Source of the DNA: Stutzerimonas nitrititolerans
GTDB taxonomy: Bacteria > Pseudomonadota > Gammaproteobacteria > Pseudomonadales > Pseudomonadaceae
Length of the DNA: 64,000 nt
Direction of reading: 5' to 3'
NCBI RefSeq assembly: GCF_003696285.1
Contig: NZ_RFFL01000003.1
Coordinates: 299,221-363,220 of the forward strand
Positions 51,562 to 61,100 of this stretch are shown here, piece after piece. How positions within the stretch are numbered: position 1 is the first letter of the stretch; each line of letters starts with the position of its first letter. Both the position numbers and the translations under genes were made by a program. Below the pieces are notes generated by a model, which was given only the letters and a program-made list of their open reading frames with translations, was not told the DNA's origin and made no database searches.

Positions 51562-52935
51562 TCAGGCGTGCCGAGGAAAGGTGAGTTCGAATGTGGTCCG
51601 ACCGTCTTTGCTGGCGACGGCCACGTGGCCTTTGTGGAGGTTCATCACTGAACGGACAATAGCTAGCCCCAATCCTGCCCCACGAGGTTGTATGCCGTTA
51701 ACGCGGTAAAAGCGGTCGAACAGGTGCGGGAGATGATCCGATTCGATAGTCGCGCCATGATTGGTGACAGCCAGCGAGACGATGTCTATGTCCTTCTCAA
51801 GTATCTTAATTTCGACCGTGCTGCCAGTATTCGAATGCCGCAACGCGTTGGATAGCAGGTTGGAAATGGCCCGTTGGACCATAAGCCGATTTCCTAGAAC
51901 TATGGCATCGCCCGTTACCGTCGTTGCGACTCCGGCTTCTTCGGCGAGGACTTCGAGGTATTCACAGACGCGATTCGCCTCACTTCCCAGGGATAGTTGT
52001 TCGAGTTTCAGTGCTGGGCTGGCGTGGCTGGCCTGGGCGAGAAACAGCATGTCTGACACGATTCGATCCATGCGTTCGAGCTCTTCGACCGACGATTCGA
52101 GCACTTCCCTATATTGCTCCTTGCTTCGCTCACGCACCAATGTCACCTGCGCCTTGCCTATCAGGTTATTTAGGGGAGTCTTCAACTCATGGGCCACATC
52201 GTCCGAGAATTGTGACAGTTGCTGAACTCCGTCATCAAGTCGATGAAGCATTACGTTGAGGCTGTGCGCCAATTCCTGAAGCTCTAGTGGAAGCTGATCG
52301 CTGCGGATTCGGGGTGACAGATCCTGCGTCGATACCTTTGTCGCCAAGGCCCGAAACTTGCGAAGCGGTCGCAAACCGTTGTTAGCAACTAGCCATCCAG
52401 CCAACCCGATCAACATCAGCAGCATCGGCACAGTCACTAAGGCCGAGCGCAGGAATGCAGCCACTAGCAGTTGATCGGCACTGCGATCTTGCGTAAGTAA
52501 AAGCGTCATTGGAGCCAGTCCCGGGACCTGTATTTGCTTGCGCCCGGTTAGCATCTGCACGCCGTCTTCCGTGGTCCAGCCTAGGTATTCACCGTCTCTG
52601 TTCACAAGATCCATCTGCTGCGGCGCATGGGCGAACCGGCCGATACTAAAAATGGGGGATTTGGCTCTATCGCCGATGACGGTAATCGAAAGGTTGTCAT
52701 GGCCGAGTACCGTATCGCTCAGTGCGTGTTGCCAGGAGCGGCCCATACGGGCTTTGGTGTCTTCTAGGAGTCCATGATCGATCTGCGAGAGCTTGGCCGT
52801 CACTTCCTCCTGGGCGCGCAGTTCCAGTTGGCGCACAAGTACCCAGTAGCTCAGTGCAATCAACAGCGCGACCAAGACGGCGCCGGTCAATGTGATTTGA
52901 AGCGCGAGACGCGATGCGAGGCTGAGTGGCTTCAA
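51562..52935 (-). CDS. czcS: Heavy-metal sensor histidine kinase
   Basis: 457 residues. Two membrane helices (about 12-34 and 165-188) flank a periplasmic sensor domain; then HAMP, the phospho-acceptor His in FSDDVAHELKTPLNNLIG (about 240), the N box NLLSNALRHS and the G box GAGLGLAIVRS. The CusS/CzcS/CopS type responds to zinc, cadmium, cobalt or copper. Start overlaps the response-regulator stop (ATGA). The adjacent czcCBA genes favour CzcS. Confidence 0.88.
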   Translation of the reverse strand: MKPLSLASRLALQITLTGAVLVALLIALSYWVLVRQLELRAQEEVTAKLSQIDHGLLEDTKARMGRSWQHALSDTVLGHDNLSITVIGDRAKSPIFSIGRFAHAPQQMDLVNRDGEYLGWTTEDGVQMLTGRKQIQVPGLAPMTLLLTQDRSADQLLVAAFLRSALVTVPMLLMLIGLAGWLVANNGLRPLRKFRALATKVSTQDLSPRIRSDQLPLELQELAHSLNVMLHRLDDGVQQLSQFSDDVAHELKTPLNNLIGKAQVTLVRERSKEQYREVLESSVEELERMDRIVSDMLFLAQASHASPALKLEQLSLGSEANRVCEYLEVLAEEAGVATTVTGDAIVLGNRLMVQRAISNLLSNALRHSNTGSTVEIKILEKDIDIVSLAVTNHGATIESDHLPHLFDRFYRVNGIQPRGAGLGLAIVRSVMNLHKGHVAVASKDGRTTFELTFPRHA

Positions 52936-53606
52936 GGCCGCGCCTCCAGCACGTAGCCGACACCGCGAATGGTGTGTATCAGGCGATCGCCAAAGGGTTC
53001 GTCCACCTTCATCCGTAGGCGACGGATTGCAACATCCACCACATTGGTATCGCAGTCGAAGTTAATGTCCCAGACCAAGGCGGTAATTTCGGTGCGCGTC
53101 AGCACCTCGCCAGTCCGGCGCATGAGCAGGTGCAGTAACGCAAATTCTTTGCTGGTGAGATCAATACGCTGACCACTCCGGTAGGCCCGATGCCGGCCAG
53201 GGTCCAGTTCGAGGTCGGCTACACGCAGGTTGCTTGGAAGTGCGACTGCCTCGCCTCGCCGCAACAGTGTCCGGATACGAGCGAGCAGCTCGGGGAACTG
53301 GAACGGCTTGACCATATAGTCGTCGGCGCCCGACTCCAGGCCGCGGACCTTTTGCTCTAAGCGGCCATTGGCCGTCAGCATGATGACGCGTGTCTGCTTA
53401 CGTCGCCTGATGAGTTCGAGCACCTCCCACCCATCCATGGTTGGCAGATTTACATCCAGTAGCACGATGTCATAGTCGTTCTGCAGTGCCAGGTGAAATC
53501 CATCGAGCCCATCATCCGCTCGATCAACCGTGTAACCACATTCGATAAGGCCCTGCTGCAGGTAGTCCGCAGCTTTGTTTTCGTCTTCTACAACCAGGAT
53601 GCGCAT
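52932..53606 (-). CDS. czcR: Heavy-metal response regulator, OmpR/PhoB family
   Basis: 224 residues. Receiver domain with the phosphorylated Asp51 in LLDVNLPTMDGWEV, Lys in MVKPFQFPELLARI, and a winged-helix effector domain ending TNVVDVAIRRLRMKVDEPFG, then IHTIRGVGYVLEARP. CzcR/CopR/IrlR group. Its upstream region holds both a MerR-type operator (53,664) and a copy of the AGATTACAAATCT box (53,789), suggesting dual control. Partner of the kinase encoded next. Confidence 0.9.
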   Translation of the reverse strand: MRILVVEDENKAADYLQQGLIECGYTVDRADDGLDGFHLALQNDYDIVLLDVNLPTMDGWEVLELIRRRKQTRVIMLTANGRLEQKVRGLESGADDYMVKPFQFPELLARIRTLLRRGEAVALPSNLRVADLELDPGRHRAYRSGQRIDLTSKEFALLHLLMRRTGEVLTRTEITALVWDINFDCDTNVVDVAIRRLRMKVDEPFGDRLIHTIRGVGYVLEARP

Positions 53607-53654
53607 GTTTTCAGGTAGCTCGGCAAGGAGGTAGGGTGCCGGTTAAACGGAACC

Positions 53655-53686
53655 AAAAATAATCTATGTAGTAACTATAAGGTCAA
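53655..53686 (-). promoter_or_regulatory. MerR-type operator/promoter of czcRS
   Basis: Plus strand CTATGTAGTAACTATAAGG (53664-53682) followed by TCAA; on the minus strand -35 TTGACC (53686-53681), then a 19-bp spacer and TATTTT as -10. It matches the CDF operator at 13 of 19 dyad positions plus the identical -35, and has the same long spacer. Confidence 0.65.
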
Positions 53687-53788
53687 GACAAAAGCGACCT
53701 GGCCCTAGCGTGAAAGACAGAAGCGAAGATCTGCCTAGGGAAGCGCGAAGCACTCTAGCGCCGTAAAAGACCTGCAGGGCCATCTTGC

Positions 53789-53801
53789 AGATTTGTAATC
53801 T
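53789..53801. promoter_or_regulatory. CzcR-type box upstream of czcRS
   Basis: AGATTTGTAATCT is the exact reverse complement of AGATTACAAATCT found before the second CDF gene (61,952), and resembles the palindrome at 55,409. The rest of the 325-bp gap 53,607-53,931 holds the czcRS promoter and the porin terminator. Confidence 0.6.
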
Positions 53802-53852
53802 ACTGGTCATTTGGTTGACTGGCAGCGCAAGGAGGCTCACTCAAGCAAAAAA

Positions 53853-53872
53853 AGGCGCCCCTATGGGCGCCT
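53853..53872 (-). terminator. Rho-independent terminator of the porin gene
   Basis: AGGCGCCC (53853-53860), loop CTAT, GGGCGCCT (53865-53872): perfect 8-bp GC-rich stem, followed on the minus strand by TTTTTTTG. It lies 60 bp after the porin stop. Confidence 0.88.
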
Positions 53873-53931
53873 GAAACACATCTTCAAACCAAGGGAGCAA
53901 AAAACGAAGATGTGGTGTTGCCCGTGGTGCT

Positions 53932-55251
53932 TCACAGGATCGAGAGCGGGTACTCGGCGATGAATCGAACCTCATTGAGGTCGGACTCGAAAGCAGTCGC
54001 CCGTGTTGTAGCCTGGCGCACCCGCAGAGAGAGGTCCTTGAACGAGCCTGTCTGTACAACGTAGCGTGCTTCGACGTCGCGTTCCCAGCGCTTCTGTCCG
54101 GACAGAGGCGCGCCGTTATCGTCTTGGCGCATATATACCTCATTTGCGTTGCTGTAATCGGCGCCCCAGCCGCGGGCGTAGCGAGTCATGAACGTAAGCC
54201 CAGGTATGCCGTAACCCGCCATGTTCAGGTCATAACGCAGCATCCAGGACTGCTCTTTAGGTGAGTTGAAATCACTGTACTGGATGGAGTTATTCAGGTA
54301 GATCGAGTCCGCTTGGCGCAAGTAGTCAAAGTCGTTGTTACCGTTGTTTCGCTGATACGACGCCGTGACGGTGTGCGCGCCGAAGGCGACACCCAGGCTG
54401 GAACTCCAGATGTTGTTGTTGAACTCGCCCAGCAGCTCGCGGCCTTCGTCGATTGCCTTGTAGTAATTGAAGCTGCCCAGCAGCGCGACGACATCAGAAA
54501 GCGGATAGGTGGCCGATAGACCGAAGTAATGTTGGTTCCAAGCGTCCTTAAGCCGGCTGGTGTACAGACTAAGACTGAGATTTTCGTTCACGCTATAGTC
54601 GCCGCCTGCGTAGCCGAGCCAAGGCGCGTCCACGGCCCCGCCGTAGAAGGTGACGAAGTCATCGTTCGTGTTGCTGGTATTGGGCTGGCTCATCGCGTGC
54701 AGGCGGCCGCCCTGGAGGGTGAGGTCGTCCAGCGAGTTGTTCACAACGGTGACACCCTTGAAAGACTCCGGCAGCAGCCGTGCGTCACCAAAGTGCACGA
54801 CAGGAGTAGCGGGAAATACATCGCCTGCCTTGATCTCGGTGCCCAAGAACCGTGCTTTCACGGCCCCCCCTACTCGAGAAAAGTCATCCTCGGCATCGCC
54901 GGCGCTATTGTAGGGGAGAAGATCGACGGTTCCGCCAGCACCGGAACGTCCTGATCCAGAATCGAGTTTGAGGCCGAGCATGGCGAAGGCGTCGACGCCG
55001 ATCCCCACCGAGCCTTGGGTATATCCGGACTCAAAGAATGCCATCAGTCCGTGAGCCCATTCCTCAGAATAGCCATTGCCGGTGGCGCTCCCACCGTCGC
55101 GAAAATCTCGGTTGAAATAAAAGTTGCGATTTATCAGCGAAAGCGTGCTGCCTTCGATGAAGCCCTCCGCTGTTTCCGATTGGGCAAAGACCGGGGCGCT
55201 GCCCAGTGCCAGTGAAAGGGCTGTAAGTGAAAGGGCGGCCTTTTTGCTCAT
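53932..55251 (-). CDS. OprD-family outer-membrane porin
   Basis: 439 residues from MSKKAALSLTALSL (ATG also 24 bp upstream). Signal peptide ending SAPVFA-QSETA, then the OprD-type beginning GFIEGSTLSLINRNFYFNRDF, recognised by STLSLINRNFYFNRD, EWAHGLMAFFESGYTQG, and GRLHAMSQPNTSN; 18-strand barrel length. OprD porins take up small organic or amino-acid substrates. Divergent from czcC over a perfect CzcR-like palindrome, which suggests repression or control by CzcRS, as CzcR controls oprD in P. aeruginosa. Confidence 0.87.
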   Translation of the reverse strand: MSKKAALSLTALSLALGSAPVFAQSETAEGFIEGSTLSLINRNFYFNRDFRDGGSATGNGYSEEWAHGLMAFFESGYTQGSVGIGVDAFAMLGLKLDSGSGRSGAGGTVDLLPYNSAGDAEDDFSRVGGAVKARFLGTEIKAGDVFPATPVVHFGDARLLPESFKGVTVVNNSLDDLTLQGGRLHAMSQPNTSNTNDDFVTFYGGAVDAPWLGYAGGDYSVNENLSLSLYTSRLKDAWNQHYFGLSATYPLSDVVALLGSFNYYKAIDEGRELLGEFNNNIWSSSLGVAFGAHTVTASYQRNNGNNDFDYLRQADSIYLNNSIQYSDFNSPKEQSWMLRYDLNMAGYGIPGLTFMTRYARGWGADYSNANEVYMRQDDNGAPLSGQKRWERDVEARYVVQTGSFKDLSLRVRQATTRATAFESDLNEVRFIAEYPLSIL

Positions 55252-55335
55252 GATGATGCTCCTGATATACGGCATGTCAGCGCTCGAATGACGCCTTCGC
55301 CTTTTTGTTCGAGTGCCGGGCGATGATCTTCCCCT

Positions 55336-55366
55336 GTAAATGACCGCAGGATTAGCGGTAAATGAC
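55336..55366. repeat. GTAAATGAC direct repeat in the porin/czcC promoter region
   Basis: GTAAATGAC at 55336-55344 and 55358-55366, 22 bp apart (two helical turns), in the 301-bp divergent intergenic region 55,252-55,552. Candidate regulator-binding half-sites. Confidence 0.45.
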
Positions 55367-55408
55367 GATCTCGTAATCTTGAGCGGTGCAATCGCAGATA
55401 TTCCTTGG

Positions 55409-55424
55409 ATTACAAATTTGTAAT
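55409..55424. promoter_or_regulatory. Perfect palindrome, probable CzcR box between porin and czcCBA
   Basis: ATTACAAATTTGTAAT is a perfect 16-bp palindrome of the type bound by CopR/CzcR/CusR-class regulators. It sits between the divergent porin and czcC genes, 129 bp before the czcC start. Confidence 0.75.
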
Positions 55425-55552
55425 GTCGTAGTCACCCGGCCGATATCCGCGCTTATCTAAAGTCACGCCGCTTAGCCATCAGCTATCTGGCCGGTTTAGT
55501 GCGGCTGAGGAAACGCTATCGACGAAGGGGGCACTGCACTGCAGTGTTGCGT

Positions 55553-56794
55553 ATGTATCAAAAGAAACGCTTGTATCTGCTTGCTAGCGGGCTGCTTGGG
55601 CTCGGGCTGGCACTAATGTCGCTCGAGGTGGGCGCGCAAGACGGTCTGACACTGGAGCGGGCCGTGTCCCTTGCGTATGAACGCAACCCAGAATTTTCCG
55701 CTGCGCGGTCGGAGATCGGCATCGCAAGCGGTCTGCGCCGCCAAGCTGGGGTTATCCCGAACCCGGAATTAGGATTCGAGGTGGAAGACACTCAGTCCGA
55801 TCGCCAGACTCGCTCAATCACAATCACTCAGCCGATCGAGTTAGGCGGCAAGCGCGGCGCTCGAATCGGTGTGGCGGACGCCAATCGCTCGATGGTGGAT
55901 GCCGACCTTGACTTTCGACGCCAGGGGTTGCGTGCAGATGTGATCCAGGCTTTCTTCGCCGCCTTGCGTGCCCAGGAGGGCATGCAACTGGCCGAGGCCT
56001 CTCTGTCATTGGCCGAGCGGGCTGCTAAGGTCGCCGACGCACAGGTCGATGCCGGAAAAGTTTCGCCAGTGGAGGCGACGCGCGCCGATATGCAACTGGC
56101 GACCGTACAACTGGACCTGCGGCGAGCACGCCAGGAATGGGACAACGCTCGACAGATGCTAGCGCGCCTGCTCGGGACCGACGCACCGGAGTTTGGCAGT
56201 TTGCTGGGCAGTTTCGAACACCTGCCAGATGTGCCTAGCGAATCTGCATTATTGGCGCGCGTGCGTGAGAGTGCCGATATGCGTAGGGCTCTGCGCCAAG
56301 TGGCCTTGAGTGAAGCCGAGCTGGAGCTTCAGCGAAGCCAGCGCTACCCGGACATAAGCGTCAGTATCGGTAGCCAGTACGACGAAATCGAGCGTGAGCG
56401 CGTCAACCTCGTCGGCCTCTCTGTTCCGCTGCCTTTATTCGATCGTAACCAAGGCAATGTTCTGGCGGCCGCACGGCGGGCGGAGCAGGCGCGTGATCTT
56501 CGTAATGCGGCAGAGCTGCGCGTTCGTGCGGAGATCCAGCAGGCCCTTCGCGACTGGCGTACCGCACGTGCAGACGTCGAGGAAATACGCAACCGGATAC
56601 TGCCGGCAGGACAGCGAACCGTGGAAGCGGCCACACGTGGTTTCAGTCTTGGCCGCTTCGCGTTCCTCGACGTGCTCGACGCACAGCGTGCGCTGATAGA
56701 TGCACGCACGCGCTATCTGCAGTCATTGCAAGCCGTGGTCGACGCCTGGGCGCGTATCGAGCGGCTGTACGGACCTACCACTACCTTCGAATGA
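55553..56794 (+). CDS. czcC: Outer-membrane efflux channel CzcC
   Basis: 413 residues from MYQKKRLYLL; signal peptide ends MSLEVGA-QDG. Two outer-membrane-efflux (TolC-like) repeats: LTLERAVSLAYERNPEF and the block around ITQPIELGGKRGAR in the first, DVLDAQRALIDARTRYLQ near the end of the second. TolC-type channel of the CzcCBA zinc/cadmium/cobalt exporter. In-frame codons upstream to 55499 are Arg-rich and do not look like a signal peptide. Followed by czcB with a 42-bp gap. Confidence 0.92.
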   Translation: MYQKKRLYLLASGLLGLGLALMSLEVGAQDGLTLERAVSLAYERNPEFSAARSEIGIASGLRRQAGVIPNPELGFEVEDTQSDRQTRSITITQPIELGGKRGARIGVADANRSMVDADLDFRRQGLRADVIQAFFAALRAQEGMQLAEASLSLAERAAKVADAQVDAGKVSPVEATRADMQLATVQLDLRRARQEWDNARQMLARLLGTDAPEFGSLLGSFEHLPDVPSESALLARVRESADMRRALRQVALSEAELELQRSQRYPDISVSIGSQYDEIERERVNLVGLSVPLPLFDRNQGNVLAAARRAEQARDLRNAAELRVRAEIQQALRDWRTARADVEEIRNRILPAGQRTVEAATRGFSLGRFAFLDVLDAQRALIDARTRYLQSLQAVVDAWARIERLYGPTTTFE

Positions 56795-56835
56795 CCGAAA
56801 CGCCGCCATTACGTATTGGCGGTGGGGGAGCTTGC

Positions 56836-58143
56836 ATGAAAAAACAGACGGGAATCGCTCTGGCGGTCGCTTTGGTACTGCTGACCGGCGTTGGCGTAAA
56901 ACAGGGCTTCGTTCTTGAGGCGCAGGCCAGCGATAACAAGGCTGAGCACGCCGAGGATGGCCACGCGCATGAGGATGGAGAAAGCGGTCACGAGGAATCT
57001 GAGAACGACCATGGGGACGAAGACGGTCATGACGCTGAAGGCGATGGCCACGGCCATGGTGACGAAAGCGGTCATGGCGGTGAGGAGGACGAGCACGGCA
57101 ACGAAACGCATGCCGAAGGTGAGATTGAGCTTTCCGAAGAGCAGATACGTGCCGCAGGCATTCAGCTAAGCAAGGCCGGACCGGCTGAAATCGGCTCGTC
57201 TGTATCTTTGCCGGGCGAGCTGCGTTTCGACGAAGACCGTACCGCACATGTCGTGCCCCGTGTGGCCGGCGTTGTCGAATCGGTTTCGGTCAACCTGGGT
57301 GACCAAGTGAAGAAGGGCCAGTTGCTGGCGGTTATCGCCAGCGAGCAGCTGTCCGAGCAGCGTAGTGAGCTGGCTGCCGCCGAGCAGCGCCTCCGGCTGG
57401 CTCGCACCTTGTTCGAGCGTGAGCGCACCCTATGGCAGGAGCGTATCTCTGCAGAACAGGACTATTTGCAGGCCCAGCAGAGCCTGCGCGTAGCAGAAAT
57501 CGACTTGCGTAATGCCCAAGAAAAAACACGGGCGCTGGGCGGCGGAAGTGGCGCAGGCGTAGGCAACCGCTACGAGCTGCGCGCACCTTTCGATGCAGTG
57601 GTCGTCGAGAAGCATATTGTGCTGGGCGAGCGTGTGGATGAAACGACCAGCGTCTTCACTCTGACTGATTTGTCGCGGGTTTGGGCCACGTTCAGCGTAC
57701 CTGCCCGTGATTTGATGCGCGTAACCGTCGGCCGAGAAGTCGAAGTTGTTGCCGGCGAGCTAGGCGTGCGAACAATGGGGAAGGTCGCCCATGTGGGCAG
57801 CCTGCTGGGCGAGCAGACGCGTGCCGCGACAGCCCGCGTGACCCTGGCCAACCCCGATGGGGCTTGGCGTCCCGGTCTTTTCGTGACGGTCCGAGTTAGC
57901 GCCGACGGACGTAGTGTTCCGGTCACGGTTCCAGTCGAGGCGGTCCAGACCGTCGAAAACGCGCCGACGGTTTTCGTTCGCACGCCGCACGGCTTCCAGG
58001 CGCACCCGGTTTCGCTGGGCCAGCGCGACGAAAATCGCGTGGAAATTCGTGACGGATTGCAGGCCGGCCAACAGATCGCGACCGCTGGCAGCTTCATCCT
58101 GAAATCCGAACTCGGCAAAGGCTCCGCCGAGCACGTTCACTGA
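56836..58143 (+). CDS. czcB: RND periplasmic adaptor CzcB with acidic/His-rich metal-binding stretch
   Basis: 435 residues. The start at 56836 follows GGGGGAG and gives MKKQTGIALAVALVLL; an ATG at 56791 that overlaps the czcC stop is an alternative. Residues about 30-100 are a His/Asp/Glu/Gly-rich, low-complexity segment (many HGDE-type units), likely to bind metal. Then the barrel-sandwich/lipoyl region (VVPRVAGVVESVSVNLGDQV, recognised by RVAGVVESVSVNLGD), alpha-hairpin (about 175-240) and the beta-barrel (VWATFSVPARDLMRV). Links CzcA to CzcC. Confidence 0.93.
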   Translation: MKKQTGIALAVALVLLTGVGVKQGFVLEAQASDNKAEHAEDGHAHEDGESGHEESENDHGDEDGHDAEGDGHGHGDESGHGGEEDEHGNETHAEGEIELSEEQIRAAGIQLSKAGPAEIGSSVSLPGELRFDEDRTAHVVPRVAGVVESVSVNLGDQVKKGQLLAVIASEQLSEQRSELAAAEQRLRLARTLFERERTLWQERISAEQDYLQAQQSLRVAEIDLRNAQEKTRALGGGSGAGVGNRYELRAPFDAVVVEKHIVLGERVDETTSVFTLTDLSRVWATFSVPARDLMRVTVGREVEVVAGELGVRTMGKVAHVGSLLGEQTRAATARVTLANPDGAWRPGLFVTVRVSADGRSVPVTVPVEAVQTVENAPTVFVRTPHGFQAHPVSLGQRDENRVEIRDGLQAGQQIATAGSFILKSELGKGSAEHVH

Positions 58144-58162
58144 TCCTCCGGATACCTAACTC

Positions 58163-61100
58163 ATGTTCGAACGTATTCTTCGCTTCGCCATCGAGCAGCG
58201 CTGGCTAGTGCTGCTGGCGGTCTTGGGCATGGCGGGCGTCGGGGTTTATAGCTATCAGCGCTTACCTATCGACGCTGTGCCCGACATCACCAATGTACAG
58301 GTTCAAATTAACGCCGCAGTCCCAGGCGCGTCGCCGCTTGAAACCGAGCAACGCGTTACCTTCCCCATCGAGACGGCGATGGCCGGCTTGCCCCACCTGC
58401 GCCAGACACGTTCATTATCGCGCTCCGGGTTCGCTCAGATCACCGTAATCTTTGATGATGGCACCGATCTCTATTTCGCCCGGCAATTGGTGAGTGAACG
58501 GCTGCAGGCCGCGAGCAACGAGCTTCCGCAGGGCGTGGAGGTCACTCTCGGTCCCATCTCCACCGGCCTGGGGGAAATCTTCCTCTGGACGGTCGAGGCC
58601 GAGCCCGAGGCGCGCCGTCCTGATGGTCAGCCCTACACGCCGACCGACCTGCGTGAAATCCAGGACTGGATCATCAAGCCGCAGCTGCGAAACGTTCGAG
58701 GCGTTGCCGAGATCAACACGATCGGTGGCTTCGCCAAAGAGTATCAGGTAGCGCCCGATCCGAAGCGCATGGCCGCTTACCGAATCACTCTGGAACAGCT
58801 CGTCGTTGCGCTTGAGCGCAACAATGCCAACGTCGGCGCCGGCTTCATTGAGCGTAACGGCGAACAGTTGTCGATCCGCACACCTGGCCAGCTCGGCTCC
58901 CCCGCGGACATTGGCAATATCGTCCTGAGCAACGCAGGCGGCGCGCCCGTGCGGGTTCGCGATATTGCCGAAGTGGGGATCGGTCGTGAGCTGCGTTCAG
59001 GGGCAGCCACCGACAATGGACGCGAGGTGGTCCTTGGGACCGCGTTCATGCTGGTAGGAGAAAATAGCCGTAGCGTGTCGCAGGCCGTCGCGCAGCGCTT
59101 GGAGATTATCAACCAGAACCTGCCAAAAGGCGTAAGCGCGATAACGGTCTATGACCGGACCGACCTCGTAGACAAGGCAATCGCCACGGTTCGCAAGAAC
59201 CTGATCGAAGGCGCGATCCTGGTTATCGCCGTGCTGTTTCTCTTCCTCGGCAACCTGCGTGCAGCCCTGATCACAGCAATGGTCATCCCGTTGTCCATGC
59301 TGTTCACCTTCACCGGCATGGCCACCAACAAAGTCAGTGCCAACCTCATGAGCCTAGGGGCTCTCGACTTCGGCATCATCGTCGACGGTGCGGTGGTCAT
59401 CGTCGAAAACGCCATTCGCCGGCTTGCCCACGCGCAGGAAAAACATGGCAGGATTCTGACCCGTAGCGAGCGTTTCCACGAAGTATTCGCGGCGGCCAAG
59501 GAGGCACGGCGTCCGCTCATCTACGGCCAGCTGATCATCATGGTGGTCTACCTGCCCATCTTTGCGCTCACTGGTGTCGAGGGGAAGATGTTCCACCCCA
59601 TGGCATTCACCGTGGTAATCGCACTGTTGGGTGCCATGATTCTATCGGTCACCTTCGTGCCCGCTGCTGTTGCGCTTTTTGTCACCGGTAAGGTGCAAGA
59701 GAAGGACAACCGCCTGATGCGCGCGGCGCGCAATGGCTATGCGCCCGTGCTCGACTGGGTCATGCGTCATCGCACATTGGTATTCAGTGGCGCCGTCGCT
59801 AGCGTGCTGCTGTCTGCCCTGCTGGTGATGCGAATGGGTAGCGAGTTCATTCCGAGCCTTAGCGAGGGTGATTTTGCGCTTCAAGCTCTGCGCGTTCCAG
59901 GGACCAGCCTCTCCCAATCCGTGGATATGCAGCAGCGGCTGGAAAAGGCAATTGCCGAGCAGGTCCCGGAGGTCAAGCGTACATTTGCCCGAACCGGCAC
60001 CGCCGAGATCGCGGCTGACCCGATGCCGCCGAATATTTCGGACAGCTATGTGATGCTCAAGCCCAAGGAAGAATGGCCAGATCCGGACAAATCCCGCGAG
60101 CAGCTCATTGAGGACATCCAAAAGGCGGCCGCATCTGTGCCGGGCAGCAACTATGAGATGTCTCAGCCGATCCAGTTACGCTTTAACGAGCTAATTTCCG
60201 GAGTTCGCAGCGATGTGGCCGTTAAGGTGTTCGGGGACGACATGGATATTCTCAACAAAACAGCTGATGACATCGCGGCGATATTGCAAGACGTACCAGG
60301 CGCTTCCGAAGTTAAAGTGGAGCAGACGACGGGCCTCCCATTGCTGAGCGTCAATGTGGATCGTGACAAGGCGGCACGCTTCGGGCTCAACATCGGCGAT
60401 GTGCAGGATACCGTCGCCGCCGCGATTGGCGGACGGGAAGCCGGAACCTTTTTTGAGGGTGACCGTCGTTTCGACATCGTTGTTCGTCTTTCCGATACGC
60501 TGCGTGCCGATCCGGATGTGCTGGCTCGCCTGCCGATTCCGGTGCCAGCGGTAGCGGGTGCTGCCAACGACCGAATCGACTTTATCCCGCTGGCTGAGGT
60601 TGCCACGCTGGAATTCGTGCTGGGCCCGAATCAGATCAGCCGTGAGGATGGCAAGCGTCTGGTGGTGGTAAGCGCCAACGTTCGAGGGCGTGACATTGGC
60701 AGTTTCGTCCAAGATGCGTCTGCAGCAATCGCTGAACGAAACCCGGTACCGCCCGGTTACTGGACGACGTGGGGTGGGCAGTTCGAGCAGCTGCAGGCTG
60801 CCGCCAAGCGCCTGCAGCTGGTCGTCCCACTCGCCTTACTGCTGGTCTTCGTGCTGCTGTTCATGATGTTCAACACACTGCGCGATGGGCTGGTCGTCTT
60901 CACTGGCATTCCGTTCGCGCTTACTGGGGGAATTCTTGCACTCTGGCTCCGGGACATTCCCCTCTCAATTTCCGCTGGCGTCGGGTTCATCGCGTTGTCG
61001 GGTGTGGCAGTACTCAACGGACTGGTGATGATTGCTTTCATTAAAGGATTGCTAGAGGAAGGCCGGCCTTTATCCGAGGCTGTGCGTGAGGGCGCACTGG

